Shown piece by piece: positions 1 to 5,505 of a DNA stretch of 38,690 nucleotides; the stretch's first letter is position 1; every line of letters begins with the position of its first letter. Origin of the DNA: a virus; the IMG/VR virus record IMGVR_UViG_3300045257_000201, positions 1 to 38,690 of that record; one strand, written 5' to 3'. The position numbers were made by a program, and so were the translations under genes. Below the pieces are notes generated by a model. It was not told the origin of the DNA and did not search any database. It saw nothing but the letters and a program-made list of their open reading frames with translations.

Positions 1-115
1 AGCCACGGCTGTAACAGGGCAGAATAAAGTTACGGTTCCCGTTCCAATTGCCTACCCTAATGTGGTTAATCAGAATATCATTGTAGACCAGGGCATCTAT
101 ATTTGGAGTGGTGGT
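1..115. repeat. Terminal direct repeat, left copy
   Basis: These 115 bases are identical to 38576-38690. The repeat lies inside one continuous reading frame (the last fibre gene), which closes perfectly when the two ends are merged. The simplest reading is a circular or circularly permuted genome whose contig ends overlap, giving 38,575 unique bases. A true short terminal repeat cannot be excluded from sequence alone. Confidence 0.95.
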
Positions 116-184
116 GTAACGCCATTTGCAACAGGGGATGGGACGTTAGATGTTTACTTAACTTATCAGACAATAACTATTTAA
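2..184 (+). CDS. C-terminal end of fibre-like protein split by the contig ends
   Basis: This open frame has no start here. It is the continuation of the gene that begins at 37956: that gene ends in frame at base 38690 and resumes at base 116, giving a protein of 268 residues in total. The last 23 residues (from base 116) are unique to this end and finish with a TYQTITI tail, like the TIVTTTA and SVITTTA tails of the small paralogues at 31965 and 32429. It is therefore the C-terminal part of a virion fibre or decoration subunit. A good ribosome site (AAGGAGAG) for the next gene overlaps its stop. Confidence 0.9.
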   Translation, partial: ATAVTGQNKVTVPVPIAYPNVVNQNIIVDQGIYIWSGGVTPFATGDGTLDVYLTYQTITI

Positions 185-193
185 GGAGAGACG

Positions 194-352
194 GTGAAAA
201 GACAAACAGGTTCAATTTTATTAGGAATGTTGATTGTCCTTGTTTTCGCATCTACATTCGTCATTATGGATCAGATGTATGACGATGACGATACTGAGTG
301 TTTTTATCCAGCTGCGCCTGTAGAGGACATTAACGAAAGGTCTAAATCATGA
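194..352 (+). CDS. Small single-pass membrane protein (52 aa), function unknown
   Basis: The frame begins with GTG at 194, just after AAGGAGAG at 183-190. It encodes a short basic N-terminus (MKRQTG), one hydrophobic helix at about residues 7-25, and an acidic tail with the run DDDD. This is a typical signal-anchor layout with the N-terminus inside and the C-terminus outside. It sits directly behind the last fibre gene and overlaps the next membrane gene by 4 bases, so the two are probably translated together. Position at the end of the late operon and the paired membrane proteins make a lysis role (holin or spanin part) possible, but no family is recognised. Confidence 0.65.
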   Translation: MKRQTGSILLGMLIVLVFASTFVIMDQMYDDDDTECFYPAAPVEDINERSKS

Positions 353-522
353 AATTAACTGATGGAGAGCCGATTATGAAATCTAACTTAGAGTCGTTCT
401 GCGTTTTTATTGGTTTTTTTTTGATTTTAGTTCTGGTTTATTTATTCGTTTGGTATGAATGCAATTCGGATGACTTAAAAAAAGATGAAAATCGTGAAGT
501 GTTCGATACATTCGTGAGTTAG
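349..522 (+). CDS. Small single-pass membrane protein (57 aa), function unknown
   Basis: The ATG at 349 overlaps the stop of the preceding gene (ATGA), which suggests coupled translation. A second in-frame ATG at 376 is an alternative start. One strongly hydrophobic helix lies at about residues 18-36 (core LILVLVYLFV), followed by a charged, acidic and lysine-containing tail of about 20 residues. It is the last + strand gene before the convergent terminator at 549-570. Together with the 194-352 product it is a candidate for a holin/antiholin or inner-membrane spanin, inferred only from size, topology and place. Confidence 0.65.
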   Translation: MKLTDGEPIMKSNLESFCVFIGFFLILVLVYLFVWYECNSDDLKKDENREVFDTFVS

Positions 523-548
523 AATTCAAAAAAGCTGTATTTAATTGT

Positions 549-570
549 GGTGATTATAAAGATAATCACC
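549..570. terminator. Hairpin between convergent operons
   Basis: A perfect 9-bp stem, GGTGATTAT (549-557) and ATAATCACC (562-570), encloses the loop AAAG. It lies between the end of the + strand late operon (stop at 522) and the end of the - strand operon (stop at 605). There is no clean U run on either side, so termination may be weak or Rho-assisted, but the position suits a bidirectional terminator. Confidence 0.55.
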
Positions 571-604
571 ATTATCAATGTTTAAGCTCCGCCACTGAAG
601 TTTA

Positions 605-817
605 TTAACTTTCTATATCTTCTGGCCAAATCTCAAAATCGAACTCTCTTTCCAGACTCTCAATGAGCTCCTCGAGAATTTTAAGAGTTTTAAAATCTGG
701 ATGTTTTTGCCATTCCTCTCCAGGAAGCGAATCTTTAACTATCTCAGCAAACAAATTTCTCTGCTCCTTGTAGATTCCTTTTATAAGAGAGAATTTTCTA
801 TATTCTGTTAATGCCAT
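605..817 (-). CDS. Hypothetical acidic protein (70 aa), last gene of the minus operon
   Basis: An open frame of 70 codons starts at 817 (MALTEYRK). It is predicted helical and acidic, especially the C-terminal half (EELIESLEREFDFEIW). No membrane segment, signal or known motif is visible. It is the terminal gene of the cassette that begins with the leader peptides at 1919, separated from the 880-1122 gene by about 60 bases without an obvious strong ribosome site. I do not recognise the family. Confidence 0.55.
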   Translation of the reverse strand: MALTEYRKFSLIKGIYKEQRNLFAEIVKDSLPGEEWQKHPDFKTLKILEELIESLEREFDFEIWPEDIES

Positions 818-879
818 TTTTCAGTTGTACGGGGTTTCCGTAAGGCTCCTTTCCCATTTGAACTATCCGGAATTTTCGG

Positions 880-1122
880 TCAGTTGGTTACAAAATGTAA
901 CCGGCTGCTTCCAGGCTCGTCTAAATATAATTTAGTCTCAAGCATTGCTAAAGCCTCTTTAAGCTTTTGGGTATTAACAATCGTCATTCTGTATTGATTA
1001 ATAATTATACCCATAGAACTTTTTGATTCGCTTTCTCTTCGTACAGCCATCTCAACCAAATTCTTCGCCACTAAGCTTTTATTGGTTTTATTGAATTCTT
1101 CTAATGAAATTAGTTCAAACAT
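880..1122 (-). CDS. Hypothetical protein (80 aa) coupled to the putative immunity gene
   Basis: The best start is ATG at 1122 (MFELISLEEF), which shares one base with the stop of the upstream membrane protein gene (TAATG), rather than a longer frame extending to 1188. The product is soluble and probably helical, with lysine, glutamate and arginine spread throughout, and ends in LHFVTN. The tight coupling to the 1122-1376 gene suggests the two act in the same process. No known domain is recognised; a second immunity or regulatory role is only a guess. Confidence 0.6.
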   Translation of the reverse strand: MFELISLEEFNKTNKSLVAKNLVEMAVRRESESKSSMGIIINQYRMTIVNTQKLKEALAMLETKLYLDEPGSSRLHFVTN

Positions 1123-1376
1123 TAAATACCACGAATTATACGCATAATTTCTTTTAAAGGACTGTAGAAAACATCGAATATAACCCAAATAACATTAGCC
1201 GTTAATAAAAAGCTAACTATTCTGTGATAATAAAAATTATAACTATTATTATAGCTAGCGTATGCGCACACACCGATTATTCCCATAATATATAAAAACT
1301 TCAATAGGTTCAAAAGGGTTTGACGTACACATACCCTCTCTATTTTTGTCATAACATCTTTAGTAAGTGGCATCAT
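1122..1376 (-). CDS. Small two-helix membrane protein, putative bacteriocin immunity protein (84 aa)
   Basis: The likely start is one of the two adjacent ATGs at 1376 and 1373, seven to ten bases after the stop of the second leader-peptide gene; another ATG lies at 1352. Two hydrophobic helices are visible, at about residues 21-40 (LLNLLKFLYIMGIIGVCAYA) and 53-70, with basic ends (KIERV, KEIMRIIRG). Immunity proteins of class II microcins and bacteriocins are typically small multi-pass membrane proteins encoded directly after the toxin gene, and the size, topology and position here fit. There is no sequence match I can name, so immunity is an inference. A holin-like role is the main alternative. 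Confidence 0.55.
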   Translation of the reverse strand: MMPLTKDVMTKIERVCVRQTLLNLLKFLYIMGIIGVCAYASYNNSYNFYYHRIVSFLLTANVIWVIFDVFYSPLKEIMRIIRGI

Positions 1377-1383
1377 GACGCAA

Positions 1384-1674
1384 CTATTTAGCTGTCGAAG
1401 CAGCTTGATACATCCAATATGCATCTTGAATAAAATAAGACATTGTTTTCCCTGCTGCTGCAATACTTCCGCCAATAACGCATCCAGGAACCCCTTTTCC
1501 GGTTATCATAGCTCCAGCGCAACCCCAAAATGCGGCATTAATAGCCTCAGAAAAAATTAGCATTGGGCTTTGGTAGTTATAATTAACCTCTACAAAGCTG
1601 AAATCGTTATATTCACAAACGCCATATGTAGCGCCTGATATTTGAGAATGTTCGATTAAACTTAAATTTCTCAT
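1384..1674 (-). CDS. Double-glycine-leader, microcin-like peptide 2 (96 aa)
   Basis: The first 15 residues, MRNLSLIEHSQISGA, match the pattern of colicin-V-type leaders (MRTLTLNELDSVSGG): Met-Arg, hydrophobic residues at 4, 6 and 12, Glu at 8, and a Gly-Ala processing site at 14-15. A C39-peptidase ABC exporter would cut after Ala15, leaving about 81 residues. The mature part is Gly/Ala-rich with small-residue zipper patterns at about 50-74 (GCAGAMITGKG, CVIGGSIAAAG), as in pore-forming class II bacteriocins, and holds three cysteines. Its ATG overlaps the stop of peptide 1 (ATGA). No exporter is encoded in this genome, so export would need a host system. Confidence 0.75.
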   Translation of the reverse strand: MRNLSLIEHSQISGATYGVCEYNDFSFVEVNYNYQSPMLIFSEAINAAFWGCAGAMITGKGVPGCVIGGSIAAAGKTMSYFIQDAYWMYQAASTAK

Positions 1675-1919
1675 TGGAAAAACTCTGGGTGTAAATCACA
1701 AATCATACTGTACATGATAAGCCACGGGGCCATTTCATCCCATGATGCTCCAGAATTAATCCTGTCTTGGAATTCTTTAGGAAGCGATCCGTCTGCTGGG
1801 AAAGTAACATACATCGTCTCAGAACCGCTATTTCCTGGGCCTGAGCTATTGATATAATCCGCCGTAACGTAAGCTGCGCCTGAAATATATTCTGTTTCTT
1901 CTAAATTAATCGTTCTCAT
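1671..1919 (-). CDS. Double-glycine-leader, microcin-like peptide 1 (82 aa)
   Basis: The N-terminus MRTINLEETEYISGA has the same 15-residue double-glycine-type leader as the following gene, with hydrophobic residues at 4, 6 and 12, Glu at 7 and 8, and a Gly-Ala cleavage site. The predicted mature part (about 67 residues) is acidic, rich in Gly, Ser and Pro in its first half, contains one cysteine, and ends in an aromatic tail. It looks less membrane-active than peptide 2, so the pair may form a two-component bacteriocin, or this one may be a partner or signal peptide. AGGGA lies a few bases before the ATG at 1919. Confidence 0.75.
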   Translation of the reverse strand: MRTINLEETEYISGAAYVTADYINSSGPGNSGSETMYVTFPADGSLPKEFQDRINSGASWDEMAPWLIMYSMICDLHPEFFQ

Positions 1920-1952
1920 AATATCCCTGCCATATCCCTTTCGTATCCGGCT

Positions 1953-1976
1953 CCGCCTGAGATCGTCTCCAGGCGG
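1953..1976 (-). promoter_or_regulatory. GC-rich hairpin in the leader of the microcin-like genes
   Basis: CCGCCTG (1953-1959) and CAGGCGG (1970-1976) form a 7-bp stem, extended inward by AGA pairing with TCT around a short loop with one bulged base. It stands out as GC-rich in an AT-rich area and lies about 35 bases upstream of the first leader-peptide ATG on the minus strand. It could be an attenuator, a processing or stability element, or a translational control structure. Confidence 0.45.
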
Positions 1977-2018
1977 CTCTTGCTAAGTGCTATAAAATAT
2001 TCGTCTATTTTAATTAAA

Positions 2019-2042
2019 GGGGGGAATACGGACAGACCCCCC
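2019..2042 (-). terminator. G6/C6 hairpin terminator before the microcin-like cassette
   Basis: On the minus strand six G (2042-2037) pair with six C (2024-2019) around a 12-base loop, followed by TTTAATTAAAAT, a moderate U-rich tail. It separates the recombination and lipoprotein genes from the leader-peptide genes. This implies the cassette is either read through at reduced level or has its own promoter between about 2018 and 1980; I see no clear consensus promoter there. Confidence 0.6.
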
Positions 2043-2104
2043 AAATAAAAACATATCATAAAATTAGATAAGGGAAACAATTATTTTTATAAGCTACATA
2101 GCTT

Positions 2105-2257
2105 TCATTGTTTTAGATATATTCTAAATGAATACGTCTGACCGTCAGCATTAAGCTCCTTTCGAACCGTAGTGCATTTACTATAGTCCACGGATGAGCA
2201 TCCACATATAGATATAATTAAGAAAAAAATTAAAACACACTCTGATATACTTTTCAT
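2105..2257 (-). CDS. Small lipoprotein (50 aa)
   Basis: The ATG at 2257 overlaps the stop of the upstream 24-residue frame (ATGA). The product has a short N-terminus, a hydrophobic stretch (VLIFFLIISI) and a lipobox-like end, ICGC, with Cys20 as the predicted lipidated residue, leaving a mature lipoprotein of about 31 residues that is polar and slightly basic. Phages use such tiny lipoproteins either as outer-membrane spanin subunits (Rz1 type, usually proline-rich, which this is not) or as superinfection-exclusion factors that block their receptor. Its place in the early minus-strand operon favours exclusion, but this is inference. Confidence 0.6.
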   Translation of the reverse strand: MKSISECVLIFFLIISICGCSSVDYSKCTTVRKELNADGQTYSFRIYLKQ

Positions 2258-2328
2258 ATTATTCCAAGCCAGCTTAAAATAAATAGTATGCCAAGAAACT
2301 CGAGAAATGGTGAATATATTTTTTTCAT
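2254..2328 (-). CDS. Tiny membrane peptide (24 aa)
   Basis: The ATG at 2328 opens a 24-codon frame that encodes a basic start (MKKIYSP) and one hydrophobic helix (FLGILFILSWLGII) and stops inside the ATG of the lipoprotein gene (ATGA overlap). It could be a functional membrane micropeptide or simply a coupling leader for the lipoprotein. The perfect overlaps on both sides of this run of small frames argue that at least translation is real. Confidence 0.4.
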   Translation of the reverse strand: MKKIYSPFLEFLGILFILSWLGII

Positions 2329-2331
2329 TTT

Positions 2332-2397
2332 TTATACCCTACGTGCCCACAGAATCACAAGGATACAAAAAATTATAGATGACATTGTAGGGCTCAT
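2332..2397 (-). CDS. Tiny membrane peptide (21 aa) directly after recT
   Basis: The ATG at 2397 begins one base after the recT stop codon and encodes a 21-residue peptide with a hydrophobic core (SIIFCILVILW) and a positive end (ARRV). The layout resembles small phage or type-I-toxin-like membrane peptides. The next tiny frame starts 3 bases after its stop. Evidence is only the tight spacing and the composition, so confidence is low. Confidence 0.35.
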   Translation of the reverse strand: MSPTMSSIIFCILVILWARRV

Positions 2398-2398
2398 A

Positions 2399-3196
2399 CT
2401 ATTCTCCAATATTTGATATCTTTTCTGCTAGTTTATCTGACTGGCTTTGTATGTCGATAACGTTTGAATCCTCATCATCAAGCCCAAATTCCTTAAGTGC
2501 AGATTTTAGATTTTGATCTCCGTATTCTGCTTTTTCGTCTAACTCCATAGCTATTATTGTTTCTATTGAAGAAGGTGCTGTCTTGAATAATCGTCTAATC
2601 ACGGTCTTTTTAGCCATCTCTTCGTAATAATTAATCCACGGCTTTGAATTTCTTCCAGGGCTCTTTGATCTAATTTTATCAACTTCTTCTACAGACATCA
2701 TTTCGTATTGAAAATATCCGTTCTTCATAATTACGATAGCAAAAACACCCAATAAATCCCCTCTGTCTGACCACTTTCTTACATGCTTTATATGGGGTGT
2801 TGATCCATCTTCAAATTCGAAGAGATCGTTTGAGTATACGCAGGCTGATTTTATTGAAAATACGTCAGGCGACCTTCTTATTAGGTCGAGCATACCGCGA
2901 TATCCAAGCATAAGTGTAATCTCTCCATTAAAGGGAACTAAATAAACTTTCCCTAGAACAGATCCAATCTCAAGTCCCATTTGAGCAATTCGGAGTATAC
3001 CACCACAAATTGATTTAGGACAACAACTATTTAAAGCTGGGTTGTTTTTTAATTCAGATATAGCAGACATGATAGATCTATCTGCAGACATCTCATTTGG
3101 AAGTATCTTTTCCAAATATGGCTTCATTTTCATGAGTCGATCTAAAGCTGGAATCTCAATGCTATTATTAGAATTTGCGCCTGTTGTCATTGTCAT
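2399..3196 (-). CDS. recT: RecT-family single-strand annealing protein
   Basis: The 265-residue product shows the RecT family core: an N-terminal helical part, the block GLEIGSVLGKVYLVPF followed by the LGYRGMLDL motif (about residues 75-105), and the later motif KPWINYYEEMAKKTVIRRL (about 185-203). RecT-type proteins coat single-stranded DNA left by an exonuclease and anneal it to complementary strands. The upstream gene, 2 bases away, encodes the matching YqaJ-type exonuclease, so the two form a standard phage recombination pair. The start at 3196 follows AGAAGG in the end of the exonuclease gene; a second ATG at 3190 is possible. The C-terminal tail is acidic, as is common in the family. 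Confidence 0.93.
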   Translation of the reverse strand: MTMTTGANSNNSIEIPALDRLMKMKPYLEKILPNEMSADRSIMSAISELKNNPALNSCCPKSICGGILRIAQMGLEIGSVLGKVYLVPFNGEITLMLGYRGMLDLIRRSPDVFSIKSACVYSNDLFEFEDGSTPHIKHVRKWSDRGDLLGVFAIVIMKNGYFQYEMMSVEEVDKIRSKSPGRNSKPWINYYEEMAKKTVIRRLFKTAPSSIETIIAMELDEKAEYGDQNLKSALKEFGLDDEDSNVIDIQSQSDKLAEKISNIGE

Positions 3197-3198
3197 TT

Positions 3199-4116
3199 TT
3201 ACTGCCCTTCTTGTTTAATTAAAAATCTTCTAGATGCTGAACATTCTTTTACGTATTTTGAATATTCTCTTTCGTTATCTTCCTTAAACCGTGTAGCGTC
3301 AAACCTTTTTGTCGGCTTAGATGCTTTCCATATAACTGCTATTTTACCTGATAAATCCAGCAAAGTGTCCTTTTCACCCATGAAAACTTTAATTTTATCT
3401 TCAAGATCTTTCTTCGTCTTCGACATCCTATCTTCCTCCAATCTTATGTCCCTTAAGTTAATTAGAAGCTCACTTATCTCTCCAGTTGCTACCAAGCTTT
3501 CCTCTATGGATTTATATCCATGTAAGCTTATAACCTCTTGGCCGCTTAGGATTCTTGGGGGGTAATTTTTTTTTACACACTCCCAAAACTCCTGTTGTTT
3601 TCTGATAAGCATTTCTTCGAGCTTCATATTACGCTCAATTACATAAAATCTAAAGTCAGTCCCTCGGATCAAAACTGCAACATAAGCCTTTTTTACGTCA
3701 CAAACCGCCATATAATGGGCCACCTGGCATAAATAATGGTCAGGAATATTCCCGGTTCCGCTTTCTCCCCACCCATAATCGTATGAGGATGTCTTAGCTT
3801 CGAATATAGCATCCGTTCCTACCCATCCATCAATGTGACCAGCCATGAATGGAATTTTATCGTGCACGATCAACCTTTCATCCGTAGTCACCTTAAGACC
3901 TGTTTCTGCCTCGAACCAAGAACGTACAGCTGGCTCTAGAAAGTTTCCAGCCTTTATACACGCTTTATGGGATATATCCTTAGGAGTAATCTGTCGTGTT
4001 TTCTCCTGCCAAAGCTCAATATGATTTGCATATGGTGATACTCCACATATCACCGCTGCATCCGAACCGCATATATAGTTCAATCTTTCGTTGAGTTGAT
4101 TTTGGCTTAGGCTCAT
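3199..4116 (-). CDS. YqaJ-type phage exonuclease
   Basis: The 305-residue protein carries the YqaJ/lambda-exonuclease-like nuclease core: the G-SDAA-ICGVSPY block (about 17-28), the GNFLEP motif with its Glu (about 57-62), the GHIDG Asp (about 93-97), the EAKT motif (about 106-109) and the YLCQVAHYM helix (about 127-135). These residues form the metal-binding site of 5'-3' double-strand exonucleases that feed RecT-like annealases. A helical C-terminal region of about 100 residues follows. The start at 4116 overlaps the end of the membrane protein gene by 4 bases (ATGA). Confidence 0.92.
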   Translation of the reverse strand: MSLSQNQLNERLNYICGSDAAVICGVSPYANHIELWQEKTRQITPKDISHKACIKAGNFLEPAVRSWFEAETGLKVTTDERLIVHDKIPFMAGHIDGWVGTDAIFEAKTSSYDYGWGESGTGNIPDHYLCQVAHYMAVCDVKKAYVAVLIRGTDFRFYVIERNMKLEEMLIRKQQEFWECVKKNYPPRILSGQEVISLHGYKSIEESLVATGEISELLINLRDIRLEEDRMSKTKKDLEDKIKVFMGEKDTLLDLSGKIAVIWKASKPTKRFDATRFKEDNEREYSKYVKECSASRRFLIKQEGQ

Positions 4117-4295
4117 ACATGGACCCTAGAACTTGCACTAATAAAGTCTGTCATTATTGGACGATATTTCTCTTTTTTGGATAATTTATTTTTCATGCTA
4201 TTAAACATGAAATATCCAGCTGCACTGCATGCTATCGCAGAAAGTACAAAAAGAAAGCTCATCATAAGCGATACAACAAAAAGTAAAATATCCAT
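4113..4295 (-). CDS. Small single-pass membrane protein (60 aa)
   Basis: I place the start at 4295, where AAGGAG lies 6 bases upstream, rather than the longer frame from 4325. The N-terminal half is a long hydrophobic helix (about residues 3-30), followed by a lysine-rich stretch (MKNKLSKKEKYR) and a short polar tail. It is the third gene of the early minus-strand operon and overlaps the exonuclease start. Function unknown; early membrane proteins of phages often change host physiology or exclude other phages. Confidence 0.65.
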   Translation of the reverse strand: MDILLFVVSLMMSFLFVLSAIACSAAGYFMFNSMKNKLSKKEKYRPIMTDFISASSRVHV

Positions 4296-4305
4296 GTTAT
4301 CTCCT

Positions 4306-4458
4306 TTATATCCAATATTTATCATCGTTTAAAATTTCCTTCTTCAACCAGAATTTAAATATATCTGGCTGAAGCTCTATATCTCTTAAGTCACGCTCCT
4401 TTGCAGCGAAATCAAACTCTTGATATTCCTCATCTCCGTGATACAACTCCATGCACAT
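4306..4458 (-). CDS. Hypothetical protein (50 aa), early operon
   Basis: The ATG at 4458 follows the stop of the 55-residue frame with no gap, and GGAGGG lies 8 to 14 bases upstream. The product is small, soluble and acidic, with several aromatic residues near the C-terminus (FKFWLKK, KYWI). It is not in any family I recognise. The perfect packing between its neighbours and the good ribosome site support it as a real gene. Confidence 0.6.
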   Translation of the reverse strand: MCMELYHGDEEYQEFDFAAKERDLRDIELQPDIFKFWLKKEILNDDKYWI

Positions 4459-4626
4459 TTATTCACCCTCCTGGCAAAATCTTTCCTCTTCTTGCTCTTG
4501 GAGGTATCGGTCATCTCCATAGTCTCCACTATCCCGACATTTGAACATCTGTGGGAATATTTCTTCAAGCACCTGTCTTTGATACTTACATTTTTTTAGA
4601 TATACGTCTATTTCTTGAGTTGTCAT
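4459..4626 (-). CDS. Hypothetical acidic protein (55 aa), first gene of the early minus operon
   Basis: The frame starts at 4626 (MTTQEIDVYL) with AGGA upstream, about 40 bases downstream of the predicted transcription start of the strong minus-strand promoter. It has four cysteines (residues 13, 30, 51 and the surrounding context give three certain ones: 13, 30 and 51) and a very acidic C-terminal half (LQEQEEERF). Being first in the operon it should be among the earliest phage products. No function can be assigned. Confidence 0.6.
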   Translation of the reverse strand: MTTQEIDVYLKKCKYQRQVLEEIFPQMFKCRDSGDYGDDRYLQEQEEERFCQEGE

Positions 4627-4674
4627 TTCTTTTGTCCTTTTGATTTAAGCCTGCATTATTGCCGACTTGAAACA

Positions 4675-4703
4675 AGTATACAAACCGTATACATTTTTGT
4701 CAA
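4675..4703 (-). promoter_or_regulatory. Strong sigma-70 promoter for the minus-strand operon
   Basis: Read on the minus strand there is a perfect -35 TTGACA (4703-4698), a 17-base spacer and a -10 TATACT (4680-4675). It faces the 4626 start and should drive the recombination genes. The spacer and -10 are covered by a palindrome (see operator), so the promoter is probably repressible. Confidence 0.85.
4676..4692. promoter_or_regulatory. Palindromic operator GTATAC-N5-GTATAC
   Basis: Two GTATAC half sites, each itself a palindrome, lie 5 bases apart inside the minus-strand promoter, covering the -10 and half the spacer. A bound protein would block polymerase. The neighbouring ribbon-helix-helix gene (4797) is the obvious candidate regulator, since such proteins bind short palindromic repeats near their own promoters; this pairing is inferred. 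Confidence 0.6.
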
Positions 4704-4740
4704 GCATATTTTTAATAAAAAAAATAAATTAAATTATATC

Positions 4741-4769
4741 TTGACTTATATATGATATATATTTAGAAT
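4741..4769 (+). promoter_or_regulatory. Sigma-70 promoter for the ribbon-helix-helix gene
   Basis: TTGACT (4741-4746), a 17-base AT-only-rich spacer and TAGAAT (4764-4769) form a near-consensus promoter about 27 bases upstream of the 4797 start. The spacer contains an alternating TATATATGATATATAT stretch with near dyad symmetry that may be another binding site. Confidence 0.75.
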
Positions 4770-4796
4770 CTAATTAATATCAAATAAGGGGGACTT

Positions 4797-5054
4797 ATGT
4801 TAGAAGATAGAATTACTGGTTACTCAGATGTTATTAAAGATGACATGAAGAAAAAAGAAGAAGAAAAGGCTATAAATGCAAAAAGCAAGCCTTACGCCAT
4901 AAGAATGACGAAGGCAGAATATTCAATGTTTAAAAATGCATGCGCAGATCATAAAATAAAACCGGCCGTTTTTGCACAAGAAGCAATAATGTTGGCAGTG
5001 TATGATTTGGTTAATCAAAGAAAACTACAAAATCAATGTATGCTTGAAGCTTGA
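4797..5054 (+). CDS. Ribbon-helix-helix DNA-binding regulator (85 aa)
   Basis: After a charged, lysine-rich N-terminus (about residues 1-30) the segment PYAIRMTKAEYSMFKNACAD and the following helix ending in FAQEAIMLAVYDLV fits the CopG/Arc ribbon-helix-helix pattern: a short beta strand with alternating contact residues, a helix, a turn (HKIKP) and a second helix. Such proteins dimerise and bind short palindromes. The gene is driven by its own promoter, diverges from the early minus operon and lies next to the GTATAC operator, so it is probably the switch regulator of the control region. The start has GGGGGA upstream. Its end overlaps the convergent 5033-5275 gene by 22 bases. Confidence 0.7.
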   Translation: MLEDRITGYSDVIKDDMKKKEEEKAINAKSKPYAIRMTKAEYSMFKNACADHKIKPAVFAQEAIMLAVYDLVNQRKLQNQCMLEA

Positions 5055-5275
5055 TTAGAGCCAAATTTTAAATAACGAGAGATATTTATAAGCCAGTTAA
5101 TTGGTATTATAAACTTTTCACCGGTATCTAAATTAAGTTCTATGTAGTCGTCTATTTTGGCATTTTGCATATGAAAAGACTCTATGCTTGGATCTGAAAG
5201 GTCAGGAACTGCTGGGAGATCATTTTTATCTTCGTAATCGTCGGGATCGTCGCTTAGGTATTTAAAATATGACAT
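5033..5275 (-). CDS. Hypothetical acidic protein (80 aa), convergent to the regulator
   Basis: The ATG at 5275 is preceded by AGGA at good spacing. The N-terminal half is strongly acidic (SDDPDDYEDKND), and the C-terminal half looks like a small beta/alpha segment (IELNLDTGEKFIIPINWL). Its tail overlaps the end of the regulator gene on the other strand by 22 bases, so the two transcripts would be antisense at their 3' ends. I cannot assign a function; an acidic early protein could be an anti-host or DNA-mimic factor, but nothing here proves that. Confidence 0.6.
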   Translation of the reverse strand: MSYFKYLSDDPDDYEDKNDLPAVPDLSDPSIESFHMQNAKIDDYIELNLDTGEKFIIPINWLINISRYLKFGSNQASSIH

Positions 5276-5356
5276 AATTTTATTCCTGTGATGAACTTAA
5301 TTTAAGTGTTACACAAGAATGGAAATGTCGAAAGGGGAAATTTAGGTAAAAAAATA

Positions 5357-5406
5357 CCCGGTTACCTAACCCCCAAAAGGACAAACAAATGGTAAGGGTA
5401 ACCGGG
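5357..5406. repeat. Long inverted repeat CCCGGTTACC / GGTAACCGGG
   Basis: A perfect 10-bp inverted repeat (5357-5366 and 5397-5406) encloses 30 bases that include further GGTAAGGGTAACC-like partial copies. It lies in the non-coding control region between 5276 and 5726. It could be an operator pair, an origin element or a transcript hairpin; there is no U run to make it a clear terminator. Confidence 0.6.
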
Positions 5407-5413
5407 CACGTTT

Positions 5414-5449
5414 AAAAATATATTTGGACTTCAACATCAATATATTTTT
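5414..5449. repeat. AT-rich inverted repeat AAAAATATATT / AATATATTTTT
   Basis: Perfect 11-bp arms (5414-5424 and 5439-5449) flank 14 bases. On the + strand the second arm ends in a T run followed by GATTTTTAAT, so this may act as a terminator for the short transcript through 5400; on either strand it could also be an AT-rich unwinding element beside the replication genes. Confidence 0.5.
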
Positions 5450-5505
5450 GATTTTTAATAAACCAATACAAAGGAACCAAATGATTAACAGATTAAACAA
5501 AACTC

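Noticed and set aside
1375-1560. Open frame of 61 codons on the plus strand
   Set aside because: It is antisense to the second leader-peptide gene, has no ribosome site, and has a composition typical of a shadow frame.
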